Shown piece after piece: positions 14,403 through 24,180 of a DNA stretch of 24,195 bases; within the stretch, counting starts at the first letter, position 1, and every line of letters starts with the position of its first letter. Source of the DNA: Ettlia oleoabundans. Its lineage: Eukaryota; Chlorophyta; Chlorophyceae; Chlamydomonadales. Location of the stretch: assembly GCA_019693395.1 (NCBI GenBank), contig JAAMXP010001631.1, positions 1-24,195 on the forward strand, given 5' to 3'. The notes below the pieces were generated by a model that did no database searches, was not told the origin of the DNA, and saw only the letters and a list, made by a program, of their open reading frames with translations. A program made the translations under genes and the position numbers.

Positions 14403-14407
14403 TTACA
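14403..14407 (-). terminator. Polyadenylation signal TGTAA of the selenoprotein gene
   Basis: TGTAA on the minus strand lies about 150 nt after the stop at 14557, giving a 3' UTR of roughly 165-170 nt that fully contains the SECIS candidate. The dynein chain start codon lies about 230 bp further downstream. Confidence 0.65.
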
Positions 14408-14434
14408 CTAGAAGCGGTGTAGGAGACATATCTA

Positions 14435-14510
14435 GAAAGAGCAGAGCGTTTCAGTTGGCCGCAGTGCCATGAAGGATTTCCGGGGGCCACGTCATGTGTC
14501 TGCTGCCGCT
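14435..14510 (-). promoter_or_regulatory. Candidate SECIS element in the 3' UTR
   Basis: Eukaryotic SECIS elements recruit SBP2 and the Sec elongation factor so that upstream UGA codons insert selenocysteine. Here the lower helix is a perfect 6-bp pairing, AGCAGA (14504-14499) with TCTGCT (14445-14440). It is followed by an internal loop (CAC against AACGC) and a quartet-like core, ATGAC (14495-14491) opposite TGAA (14453-14450), giving tandem G.A/A.G pairs. The upper helix starts GTGGCC (14490-14485) against GGCCAAC (14460-14454) with one bulged A. An AAA (14479-14477) lies 12 nt after the ATGA, where the apical adenines belong. The upper half of the upper helix is poorly paired by eye, which is the main weakness. 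The element starts about 47 nt after the final stop codon. Confidence 0.6.
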
Positions 14511-14556
14511 GTTTGGGCTTTTGCTCATCCTTCATCGCTGGGCAAAAGAAGGTCAA

Positions 14557-15110
14557 TCATGCTAGTTTGAAACGGATGGGCCCCTTGAAGCTGCTTGCTG
14601 GATCCAGCACCACTCCCTTCTGTGTGATTTGAATCAAACCGCGTGCCGCCAGTGACCTGCCCGCCTGCCGTGCAAGCTCCATACGCTCCCGCCACCCGAC
14701 AGGGAATGCAGCCCGCGGCGCCTCGCTGGGTCAGCATGTCGCCCCGGGAACGCGGTTACGCAAGATATCAAGAATGGTATTCTTCAAGAGTGCAAGTTCT
14801 TCCTGCATATAGGAGATGCAGATAGTTCCGTGCATTGAAGCTATCATTAGTCGAGGCGGTCAGCAAAATGGCCCGGCAAATGGCTCACCGCTGGCGCTCT
14901 GAATGGAGCTCCTGCTGGGCCTCGCGGAGCTATTGCCCTTGAATCGCCCCCCGGGTCACTTACACTGGCTGCCTCGGCAGCCGGTGGGTGGCTGCAAGCT
15001 GCACCAGCAGGACTGGCAGCCCGCTGCTGGCGCCGCTGCAGCCGAGGCTGCTTGGAGACCTGCTCCGAGGTACTTTCCGCTGCGAAAACGCGTGCCCGCT
15101 TAGTTGTCAT
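14557..15110 (-). CDS. DUF3253-like selenoprotein candidate (in-frame TGA read as Sec)
   Basis: Two exons, 15110-14889 and 14802-14557, join at phase 0 (donor gtgagc, acceptor atgcag) into 155 codons if the TGA at 14733-14731 (residue 98) is read through. The first 74 residues are basic, Ala/Pro-rich and probably disordered. Exon 2 holds a compact DUF3253-like winged-helix-type domain: LKNTILDILRNRVPGATC, then TGA, then PSEAPRAAFPVGWRERME, LARQAGRSLAARGLIQIT, QKGVVLDPA, FKGPIRFKLA and a final TGA. Family members, as I recall them, read roughly PGKTICPSEVAR, so the TGA falls exactly on the conserved Cys before Pro-Ser-Glu. Conserved sequence continues for 57 residues after it in the same frame, with no intron boundary nearby. 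A SECIS-like hairpin and a TGTAA signal follow in the 3' UTR. The molecular function of DUF3253 is unknown to me; the resulting Cys-Sec pair suggests redox or metal chemistry. Alternatives are a recent nonsense mutation or a sequencing error. If TGA stops, the product is 97 aa and lacks most of the domain. Confidence 0.8.
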
Positions 15111-15123
15111 TACGAAATGACAA
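15104..15123. repeat. 8-bp perfect inverted repeat over the selenoprotein start codon
   Basis: TTGTCATT (15104-15111) and AATGACAA (15116-15123) are perfect inverted copies separated by ACGA. The left arm contains the start codon of the minus-strand selenoprotein gene (15108-15110). It could be a protein-binding palindrome or a small RNA hairpin at the initiation site, or chance. Confidence 0.7.
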
Positions 15124-15268
15124 GTAGCCCTGCCTTTGAAGGCCTGCTATGCAACATGTGGCGTGCTGCTGACGGGGCGCGCACAGCAAGTTTTTGACTC
15201 AATACCACATTTGTTTCCGCAGTGATCTCAGTGAGGCATGATACAATTACTTTTACGGCTCAGCAAAG
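15111..15268. promoter_or_regulatory. Short divergent (bidirectional) promoter region
   Basis: Only 158 bp separates the start codon of the minus-strand selenoprotein gene from that of the plus-strand COQ8 gene. Both 5' UTRs and both core promoters should lie here unless 5' UTR introns are hidden or transcription starts inside the opposite gene. No convincing TATA box was seen. The boundaries are simply the two start codons. Confidence 0.55.
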
Positions 15269-18200
15269 ATGGGAAGCCGGCGTTTAGAGGACCTTCGGCG
15301 CATTGCTGCAGGAGTGCTACAGGTTGCCCAGCAGGGCGCAGCAGACAGGTGTGTGTGAATGATTGAAGTGGATCGCCGTGCTGACGACCGGCGAGTGTGG
15401 ACGGCTGCTTTGGCGCCCGCTGCCTGCGGAGCCGCTGGCGCCCAGGACAACCAGTACCCACTTCCACCAGTCATTGGCAGCCTCTTTTGCACTGCTCTGC
15501 CGCATCGTGCTGTACAGATTGCTAACAGGGGATTTGGCGCAAACCATACGTCCGCTGGGCCCACGTTTGAGGGCACCAGGTGAGACGGCGGTTTGCGTGA
15601 ACGTGCACCATTGGTCCACTCTAGCTGCCCTTTCCAGCAGGCTTTGAGCCCCTACCTCACTTGCAATCCCGTGCAGTACCAGGGCACGAAACACCGCAGC
15701 ATGCAGCTCAGCAGCAGCAGGCAATCCACCCATCAGCCTCTGCACCACCTGCACAGCAGTCGCACATACAACCAACACCAGGGACGGCAGCGCCCACTAC
15801 AGCAATCATCCCTGCAGCTGCTGCTGTGCCTCCTCCTGCAGCCCACGGACATGGTGCCATTAGTGGATTCCAAGCGCAGCACCAACCAACAGGTGCAGCA
15901 GCCACACTTGAGCAGCAGCCTACTGCCATTGAGGCCGCTGCAGCAGCCAACACAGAAGAAGGGGCAGGCAGCCGGGGAAAACCAGAGGTGCTTGGACCGC
16001 AGGGAGTGGCACTGTTAGACCGGGAGAGAGACTTGCAAGCCAGCACCAGCCAAGAGGCAGCAACAAGCACTGCTGATGCCGGCTTTGCAGCGGTCGCTCA
16101 AATTGGCACTGTGGCGGCAGGAGATGAGGAGCCGCAACGCAAGTTCGTGCCTCGGGAGCGTGCTGTGCCGAGCAGCAGCCTAGGGCGTGTGATGGGCTTT
16201 GCCCAGCTGGGCACCTCATTGCTGTATGGCACGGTGCGAGAGAGCATGAGCCGTGCCCTGGGTGGTGGCAAGCAGGCCGACGGGTAAGCGGGTGCCTTCC
16301 GCCGTGCCGCGCCACCGGTGCCACTCACTGTGCCAGCTGCTATAGTCCTGGCTGCTGCCCTCATTATGTCCTCTCGCATCTTGCTGTGTTTGGCAGGCCA
16401 ACATCGAACCAGCGGCTTGATATCCTGCTGGCATGTTTACAGTGTGCAAAGCGTGTTTCGTCTCCCACATCATCCCTGCTGGTCCTCCTGTGTGTTTTAA
16501 CGTCTTCCAACTCTACCTGCTTCTCCCTGCCCTCAACCCGCCTTGAACCTGCCCACACATCCTGCAGCAGCAGCAACCACCCCACCAGTTCCTGGCTGAC
16601 CGAGGGAAATGCAGAGAGACTTGCCAACGCTCTCTGCCGCATGCGGGGCGCAGCTCTGAAGTTGGGGCAGATGCTATCGATACAGGACGAAAATGTACTG
16701 CCCCCACAGTTCCAGGCAGCATTGGAGCGTGTGCGGGCTGGTGCCGACGTCATGCCACGCAGGCAGCTGCAGCAGGTGACATGGAGCGTCAAGGAGGCTG
16801 CGTTCCGTAGTTCCCTCTATTCTCACTCTGCTGTACTCTGGTGTGGCACAGCAGCCTTTCCGCCGCGTCACGGCTCATCCTGTATGCATCGAGGCGCTCA
16901 CTCTCCCGTTGCCCAACGTGCAGATGCTAGTGTCGCAGCTGGGTGAGGGGTGGGAGGAGCGAGTGGCCCAATTTGACTGGCAGCCAATGGCGGCCGCATC
17001 CATTGGGCAGGTACAGCCAGCCTGGGTGAAGCACGATGCTAGGCTGCACAATTAGAAAGCTTTCTATCACCCCGTGCATGCCTGGGTCTCCCCTAAACTG
17101 CGGAAACGGTTGTTGCAATGTGCCAACCTGTGCCATGCTGCTGTTTGAAGCCCACTGCCTGCCGCATGGCGCCTGCTTCCCTCGTCTCATTCCTTCTGTC
17201 TTCAGCCGGGGTCCATGTGTCCAATGGTGGTGGCTGCAAAGTTCACCGATTGGCCGTCCCCCCAAACCTCTCCCCTCACATCCCTTGCAGGTGCATACTG
17301 CGGTGCTTCACGACGGGCGGCACGTGGTGATGAAGGTGCAGTATCCCGGCGTGGCTCGGTCCATAGAAAGCGACGTGGACAACCTCAGCCGCCTCATACG
17401 CGTGGCCGACCTGCTGCCAAAGGGACTGTACGTGGAGAATGCAGGTGAGCACCCACCGCATGCCGGTGCTGGTGGTGCTGCTCTGGAGTGTAGTGGTGGC
17501 AGTGTGGCCGTGGAATGGTGATGTGGCAGGGGGCCCAGCCGCTGGTTGTGCCTGTTCTGCTGCTCTTGTTTGGCGACAGAGCTGGCGACTGCGGTGGCGC
17601 ACAAACATGTGAATTTTCCCGAGTATGTCCCACTCCCCATCCCCCCACCCCACCCACTCTCCTTCCCTTCCCGGTGACCGATCCACTCACCCACCCTTCC
17701 CGCCCACGTGCCCACCCACAGTGCGTGTGGCCAAAATTGAGCTGAAGCTGGAGTGTGACTACCGATACGAGCTGAGCAGCCAGCAGAGATTTAAGCAATT
17801 GATAGCCAGCGACCCTTACACTGCACAGGTGAGCATGCAGGCTGGGACAAAACGAAGCGGCTACTGGCCCCAAAGAGGGTTCAGGCTGTCCAAATGCTGG
17901 CACAGCCTGAGGCTGGTAATTGGTTAGGCTGGCGCTTGCCCTTTTCCGCAACCGCCAAATATCGCACGGTTGAGTGCTTGGGCTGCCTGTCCCTACCCAA
18001 CCCACGGCTGCAACCCTACCTGCGCCATCATTGTGCCCTCCGCCTGAAGCCCATCAGGCCAACTCCCACCCCGCATACCTCTGCAGCACTTCCATGTCCC
18101 CGATGTTGTGCCGGAGCTGTCCACCGAGCAGGTCCTGACCAGCGAATGGGTGCCGGGTGTTCACATAGACAAGGTGGGTGCCATTCGTCCTGGGCTGTGG

Positions 18201-20038
18201 TAGAGCAGGATGCATGGTTGGCAGGACTAATGGCACAGCGGGTAGGAAGGAAGAGTGCTCAGGATCAGCCTGCGCACGTTCCTTTTCTCCCGTGCACGCA
18301 ACCTTCACCATCCTACCATGAGCCATGCTGTGCTGTGCTAAGTTGTGCCGTGGGGTGGACCTTATGGGCATGCAGGTTGCCACCATGCCCCAGAGTGCGC
18401 GTGATGATGTGGGCACCAAGCTGCTGGCCCTCACACTTAAGGAGCTGTTCCAGTGGCGCTACATGCAGACAGACCCAAACTGGTGAGCGCTACTCACCAT
18501 CTGGCTGGCGCCTCTTGCGCAATCAAACTACATACAGCCTACAGCCTACATAGCAGCGCAGCAGGGAACTAAGCACCATACACCGTCCACCTGCCACCCC
18601 AGACCACCCCTTCTCCGGCCCTTTGTCTCTCAATGCTTACCCCTTCCTTCAAACAACCACATCCTTCAACCCACAGGCCCTTCTTCTCCCTTCTTTCCAC
18701 CTTCCCTCCCGTTCCTGTGAATCCCGCCTTCCCACCTGCAGGGGCAACTTCCTGTATGACCCTGCCACCGGGCGCATCAACCTGATTGATTTTGGGGCTG
18801 CACGGCACTACCCCCCCGCCTTTGTGGCCGACTACCTCCTCATGGTGAAGGCGTGTGCTGAGAGGGACAGGAGGGAGGTGATTGAGAGATCTACACGCCT
18901 AGGCTTCCTCACTGGTGAATGGGGTGGGTGGAAGTAGTTGGCCACTAACCATCTGGATGCCTGCTGAGTCTGTGGGTTGTGCTGGTGCATAAACAATTGG
19001 CAGCCGGGTGTGCAGCACTATGTGGCAGCGGGGGTTGCAGCATTTCTGCCTGAAGTGTACTGCGGTCCGCTGCCAAGACAGTCCAGGTTCCTGCAAGCGC
19101 CGGCAAGCCCTCATGCAGCGGCCACCCTGCAGATGCAGTGTCAACGGTAGGATTTACCTGTGTTACGCTCCTGCCCAACCTGTGCAGGTGATGAGAGCTC
19201 GGTGATGCTCGATGCGCATGTGGAGGCAGGCATCATGGTGGGTGTTGCAGGTTGTTTGTACTTGTGATGGGTGCGTGGATGCTTGGTGGGTGGGTGGGTA
19301 CAGGGTGGGGCGGCGCGGGGACATCGATCAGTGCAGGCTGCGCATGTGCAACCCTTCCATCTTCTCTTTGTGCGCTTCTCGCTCTGTTATTGCATGCCGC
19401 CTTCCCCGCCTACCTGGCATCCCCTGTTCTGGCAACATGCCGCAGGTGGGCCTGCCGTTTGGGCACGAGGGTGTGTACGACTTTGGCACGCACGGCGGCA
19501 TGACCCGCCGCGTCAGCGAGCTGGGGGCCGTCATGCTCAAGCACAGGCTCACACCGGTGAGGGCCTCGCACCTTGACCCGACGCGTGGACAGTGCCCCTC
19601 TGTGCTCGCGATGTCAGGATAACACCCCAGTGCCCAAACAACGCGGTTTTGTTAAGCAATGCCAATAAATATGTGTTTGAACATAGTTTGCTACAACAGC
19701 ACCATCAATCGCAACATCGAACACCTGCAGACTCTGACGTTTGGCCCCTCCCTTCTGCCCATTGTTCCACCTGGTTGCAGCCCCCCCAGGAGTCGTACAG
19801 CCTGCACCGCAAGCTGTCAGGCGCCTTCCTGGCCTGCATTAAGCTCAAGGCGCGCGTGCCCTGCCGCCAGCTTTTCCTAGACGCCTATGAAGCCCATCAG
19901 CAGCTGCTACAGCAGGAGGCACAGCACCAGCAGCAGCAGCAGGACGGGGAGAGTGTGGAGGAGGAACAGCAGCAAGTGCAGCAGGAGCAGCAGCGGGATG
20001 CGGGTGGCAATCGCGGAGAGCAGTGGCTGGCTGCATGA
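15269..20038 (+). CDS. COQ8: COQ8/ADCK atypical kinase (ABC1/UbiB family), ubiquinone biosynthesis
   Basis: COQ8 is a mitochondrial inner-membrane atypical kinase/ATPase needed to form the coenzyme Q biosynthetic complex. Thirteen phase-consistent exons give 732 aa: 15269-15348, 15446-15579, 15641-16283, 16568-16775, 16924-17010, 17291-17444, 17722-17828, 18087-18173, 18376-18482, 18742-18914, 19188-19237, 19446-19556, 19781-20038. Motifs: the [10 protein letters not shown] signature (KxGQ, near 316), the Ala-rich nucleotide loop AAASIGQ (near 380), the ATP-site lysine in [10 protein letters not shown] (near 397), [34 protein letters not shown] (catalytic region), [10 protein letters not shown] (DFG) and the COQ8-typical end [17 protein letters not shown]. 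All key residues are present. The N-terminus has an ADCK-like helix ([15 protein letters not shown]), then about 160 residues of Gln/Pro/Ala-rich sequence before [11 protein letters not shown] Gln/Glu-rich tail follows the kinase fold. The exon 2 start and the long intron 16284-16567 are the least certain points. Confidence 0.95.
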
Positions 20039-20257
20039 CATGACTGTCGTAAAATAAGTAAAACACATCACCAAAAAGCACAGTCGTGCTCCAGTACACA
20101 CACTGTGTTAGAGGGAGTTCCATGTATAACCCATTCATTGTCTACTATTCTTGGAAGTCCAGCTGTACTGCTCCATTCTTCCATGAGTTTGTCAACATAG
20201 CCTCAAGTGTAGACATCCACATTGCGAACTCTGGGGCATACTGTGCGTTCAATCAAC

Positions 20258-21171
20258 ATGTGTGAGAGAGTAATGGTCGTGGCCTTGGTGCTGCTGCTGC
20301 TCTGTGCTACACAAGGTGAGGTCGGGGCCGCTTGGTGCTCGTCTGCCCAACCCTCGTGTAGCCTTGGACGGGCGTTCCTCCCTTGTTCGACTCTCTCTGG
20401 CGCTTCAATGCAGGAAACTGCCAGGGGAGGGCTGGCAGAGGGGGGCTGATGCCCTCGCCACAAGTGGAGGACGCCGACATCATGGTGGCCGCGCAGGAGA
20501 TACCGCCGCCAGGTGCGGGACGCTTGCCTATCTCCCTCCTCACACACGCCCGGCTCACCAGCACTATTGCGATAACGCCAATGTCTTTGTGCCCAAAGTT
20601 GCTGCCAGCCCATACAAGATCCCACGTCATCGACCCCCACCTGAGCGCAGGTGCTTCGCCAGAAGTGGCTGCCACAGCTGTCCCCGCCATCATTCTGAGC
20701 CGCATTGCCAACGGTAATGCCAATGGTGCGGGCTGGCTGATGCTGCGTGTCTTCCAGAATGAGTGGGGCCCACGCACCACGCTGGCCATGCTGGATGCCC
20801 TCAACACGCGGGTGGAGAGGCAGGGGTGCAACAGGAACGCCAGGGCGGCCTTTGCAGGTGAGGCGCAACTTTGTTACAGGGCAGGTGTGTTGACTATGAA
20901 GTCCATTGGTTTGCCAGCCAAGTGCTGGTATATATGAGCGGATTGGCGCGCTCAACAGACAGGCACAGGTTGCCGGCACGGTTGCCCGCCGTCACCGCCT
21001 GGACTTGCGCTTCCTTGCATTGCACACTCTTACACAGATGTCTATCACCGTGCTGTGGAGAGGGGCGTGCAGACGGCCATCCCGTCAGCCCTGAGGGCAT
21101 TCCAAAGGGATCTGGCGCCATTGGCAGTGTGCTTGATTGATGCAATTGCTCAGGAGGAAACACGGCCTTGA
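20258..21171 (+). CDS. Predicted secreted or ER protein, family not recognised
   Basis: Three exons, 20258-20315, 20414-20857 and 21038-21171, join with matching phase-1 introns into 211 aa. The N-terminus, MCERVMVVALVLLLLCATQG, is a clear signal peptide, so the product should enter the secretory pathway. No motif points to a function. The C-terminal half looks well folded and helical: VPAIILSRIANGNANG, MLRVFQNEWGPRTTL, then FADVYHRAVERGVQTAIPS and LAPLAVCLIDAIAQEETRP before TGA. The middle of exon 2 (20513-20650) may be a further intron: it begins gtgcgg, ends gcgcag and is 138 nt (46 codons) with no stop in frame. Splicing it out would give 165 aa and remove a stretch that reads less like protein. 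Two Cys residues in the mature part could form a disulfide. The gene follows COQ8 by about 220 bp on the same strand. Confidence 0.62.
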
Positions 21172-22264
21172 GGGGTTGCCACAACTGGCTCATGCCAAAA
21201 CCACAGACGCACAGGCTTTGAACAGCTGGTTGGGGAGAGTGAGTAACATATGCATGCCAACTGCGATATGCATGCTGTCGAGTTGGCAAGATTGCTGCTT
21301 TTTCATCACCCCCTTGATCCTTGCTCGGCAGCCTCAATTGCTTGCATGCTGCATTACGGCGCGCTATCGCAAACTTGCAAAGTTACCGCACTGTTGCGGG
21401 TTTTTCCAGCCACAGTTTCACATTGGGCCTCCCCCCAATCAATTGTGTGCGGGTCACATCATGCATAGCAGAAACGCGGTCGCCAACTGCCATAGCCTTG
21501 ATTGTGAGGAAACTAGGGGCCAACCCACCTGTTAGATTGTACATTTGCATTTGCAATGTGACGCCGCCAGCTCCACGCATGCAGGCGCGCTGGACGTAGC
21601 TTCACACCCTGCTCTTAGAGGCCGTACGGTCCGGGATATATTGATAACAGGAGGCTCAAATCAGCATGAGCATCTGCCACGAAGTATCTGCTTGATGATT
21701 GCTGCAGGGGCTGTGCACATGGACCCTCAGGGCAGCGGGGGTTCGGGAGGGGCACATTGTTACTAGTAGCACATGACGGGGATTATGCTGCCGAGTGTTG
21801 ACAACAGATTGAGGGTCTAATTTCTACACATGCACAACTAGAAGCACATGGGAAGCAAAGTTGGAAGTTCCTCGGTTGCTTGGCGCCGGCGCGAGCAAGC
21901 AGGCGGTGCCCTGACAGGTATGATGCAGCGGCTTCACTTATGGCAATCCTTGAAGGCTTCTTGGGCACAGTAGATGCAAATTGAGACTAACGGGTTGCCA
22001 TGCTGTGCTGCGCTTACTTGCCCCCGTAGATGCCCAGATGCCTCTGCAAGAACATATGCAGGTCGCCTAAACGGCGTAGTTGTGATTGAGTGGACTGTGT
22101 TCCCAAGCAGACCGTTGCCCCGAGAGCCAACGTGGGTTGGCTCGGAGCCCTACAAGAACCGGGCACTGCGCCGCGTGCAGCGGTTTCTAAACGGTAGCGA
22201 AGAATAAGAAGTTGCATCTGGCAGTCATTCGGTGCTAACAAGCGACACCCGGGAGTAGCAAGCG
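21172..22264. other. Intergenic region with no convincing gene
   Basis: About 1.1 kb lies between the secreted-protein stop and the SPX start. It should contain the 3' UTR of the former and the promoter or 5' UTR of the latter. A plus-strand open frame at 21974-22207 ends in protein-like sequence (PTWVGSEPYKNRALRRVQRF) but has no recognised family and no clear splice partners. Minus-strand frames at 21968-21783 and 22241-22014 are no better. I see no tRNA or mobile-element signature. Confidence 0.5.
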
Positions 22265-24180
22265 ATGAAGGTGAGGACCTCGGAGCTCAACTGGGGCGCT
22301 GATTTATCGCAAAAGAGGGAACCGCTTTGCCCACCTCAGCAAGCATAATGGCGAGTAGCTCCCGCCTGGCACCTGCTTTTTGCCACCCGCTGCCTCCCGC
22401 CGTTCTCGTTCCCGCTGCTGGTTTCAGCTCCCCTCTTCCACAGCTAAAACATCCGTGTGCTACCTGCATTGCCCCAGTTGGTATCCCAATCCATGGCAGC
22501 CTCTGTGCAGCGGTGTGTCTTATCCGGTGTGTGCACCCCTGCTCACAACCCATCCATACTTGCTCGCCTCCCGCTGCTGATCCCTCCACTCCCGTGACCT
22601 GCTGCCCAGTTCGGGAAGTATTTGCTGGAGAACCAGCGGACGGAGTGGGCATCACAGTATGTGGACTACAAGGGCCTTAAGGACCTCATCAAGCAGTCGG
22701 CAGAGGAGGCCAAGCAGGTGGGTGGCTGGTAGAAAAGTGCTGTGGGTGGGTGGGTAAGTGGGGGTGGGGGTGGGGGTGGGGGCTGAGCATGGGTGCATGC
22801 GAGGTTGCCCTCCAAGACTTGACGAGATTTCCTTTCGCTCCATTGCTATTACAGCTGGCCGGATGGCCCTGCTCAATGCCTTTGCTGCTGCTCCCTGCTT
22901 ACTCTCTTCAGGACTGCCTGGCCCTGCCCCGCCCTGCCCTCTGTGTGCAGCTGGATGATCCTACTCTCCAGTACTCGCCGCGTACAACGTCACTGACGGT
23001 GCAGCGGCGGGCTGCCATGCGGGACTCAGCTGAGGAAACCTTCTTCAGGAAGCTGGAAGCCGAGGTGAGGCAGGGTGGTGTGTGAATGTGTGTATGTAGC
23101 ATTTATGTAGCGGGTTTAGAGCAGAGTTTACCATGACGCATATGGATTGAGTGGCACATAAGTCCTACTCGAGTCAGTACTGACTGTGAACTGATAGGTG
23201 CGTGTGATGTGGCTGCTTGGTTGGGTGAGGTTCCTACCTGTACACGACTCCAGGCGATCAAGCACATCTTGCATGGTCAAGGTCTGAAGAAACAATATAC
23301 GCCACAAATCTTCTTCCTCTGCAGGTGCACAAAATCAACAAGTTCACTCAGACACAGACTCGCAGCCTGGAGGCAAGGTTAAATAAGCTTCAGGAGCAGG
23401 CCGCGGCTGCCAGCAGCAGCAGCGAGAGGCAGCAGCTACTAGCGGTAAGGCGCGCTCAAGGGGCGCGCACCTTGCTGCTTACGACTACATCAACCAATCC
23501 ATTGACCGTAGTCCTCTCCAACTTACACGGAACTACAGGACCACGATTTCAGGACCGTGTGACCCTTATTCATGCATCTCTGGACCCGTTGCACTTGCAG
23601 GAGGCTAAGAGCATAGGCGACGAGTTCCTGGCTCTGGAGAAGTATGTCAACCTGAACTATATGGGGTTCCACAAAATACTGAAGAAGCACGACAAGATGC
23701 TGCCACACACGCCGTGCAGACAGTTCTACATTGCGCACCTCCACAACCAGCCCTGGGTGCAGGTATGGTGAACGGGATGGTGGTTGGTTGCTTGGTGCGG
23801 GCCTGGTGGGACAGTTACTGGTTTGAGTCGTGGGCGGCACCTTGCTAAACATGAGCCAAGGGATGGCATGGGTATGAATGCAGGCACAGCCTGGGCCACA
23901 GCCGGCTGCTGGGCTGATTGCACAGCAAGCTGGAATGGCGTGCTTGCCTGCCCCACTGTACGTGTAGCATGCCCCTTCAACACAGGAGCCACCACACATT
24001 TCACTAAAAACGGACCGAGTGGCTGAATGTGGCGAAGCACAAACCTGCGTACATAGTGCCCATATGTATTGCCTGTCGGTACTGCAGGGCAACTACAGTG
24101 AGCTGATGGTGATTCTGTCGGGCGTGTTCTCTCAGCTGCGAGGTGACCAGCTGGCGGAAGCGCAGGGTGGCTCAGCGCAG
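22265..24180 (+). CDS. SPX-domain protein, N-terminal part (continues past the window)
   Basis: SPX domains bind inositol pyrophosphates and couple proteins to cellular phosphate status. Six phase-0 exons are visible (201 codons): 22265-22270, 22610-22717, 22951-23064, 23325-23444, 23601-23762, 24088-24180, the last ending at donor gtgggt. The protein starts MKFGKYLLENQRTEWASQYV followed by DYKGLKDLIKQ, the classic SPX N-terminal helices. Then come FFRKLEAEVHKINKFTQTQT, the coiled SLEARLNKLQEQ segment, and the ligand-binding lysine cluster YMGFHKILKKHDKML. After the domain, FYIAHLHNQPWVQGNYSEL begins a linker into whatever follows. The effector domain (VTC-type, EXS, MFS or anion permease) lies outside the window, so the subtype cannot be named. 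The first coding exon is only ATG AAG, separated from the rest by a 339-bp intron. Confidence 0.92.
22744..22782 (+). repeat. G-run repeat in an SPX intron
   Basis: Successive GGG to GGGGG runs separated by single T or short spacers lie just inside the second intron of the SPX gene, about 25 bp from its donor. At least four G-runs with one-base loops are present, so a G-quadruplex is possible in the sense strand and in the pre-mRNA. It may equally be ordinary low-complexity intron sequence; similar gtgggtg strings start several other introns here. Confidence 0.75.

Noticed and set aside
14515..14540. An alternative SECIS core at the first ATGA after the stop (about 14535)
   Set aside because: The A-run follows too closely and no matching GA-containing 3' strand or lower helix was found. 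The core at 14495 fits far better.
14734..15110. Ending the small minus-strand gene at the in-frame TGA (97-aa product)
   Set aside because: The conserved domain continues in the same frame for 57 residues to the next stop, no GT-AG pair removes the TGA, and a SECIS-like hairpin follows. A stop remains the main alternative but explains less.
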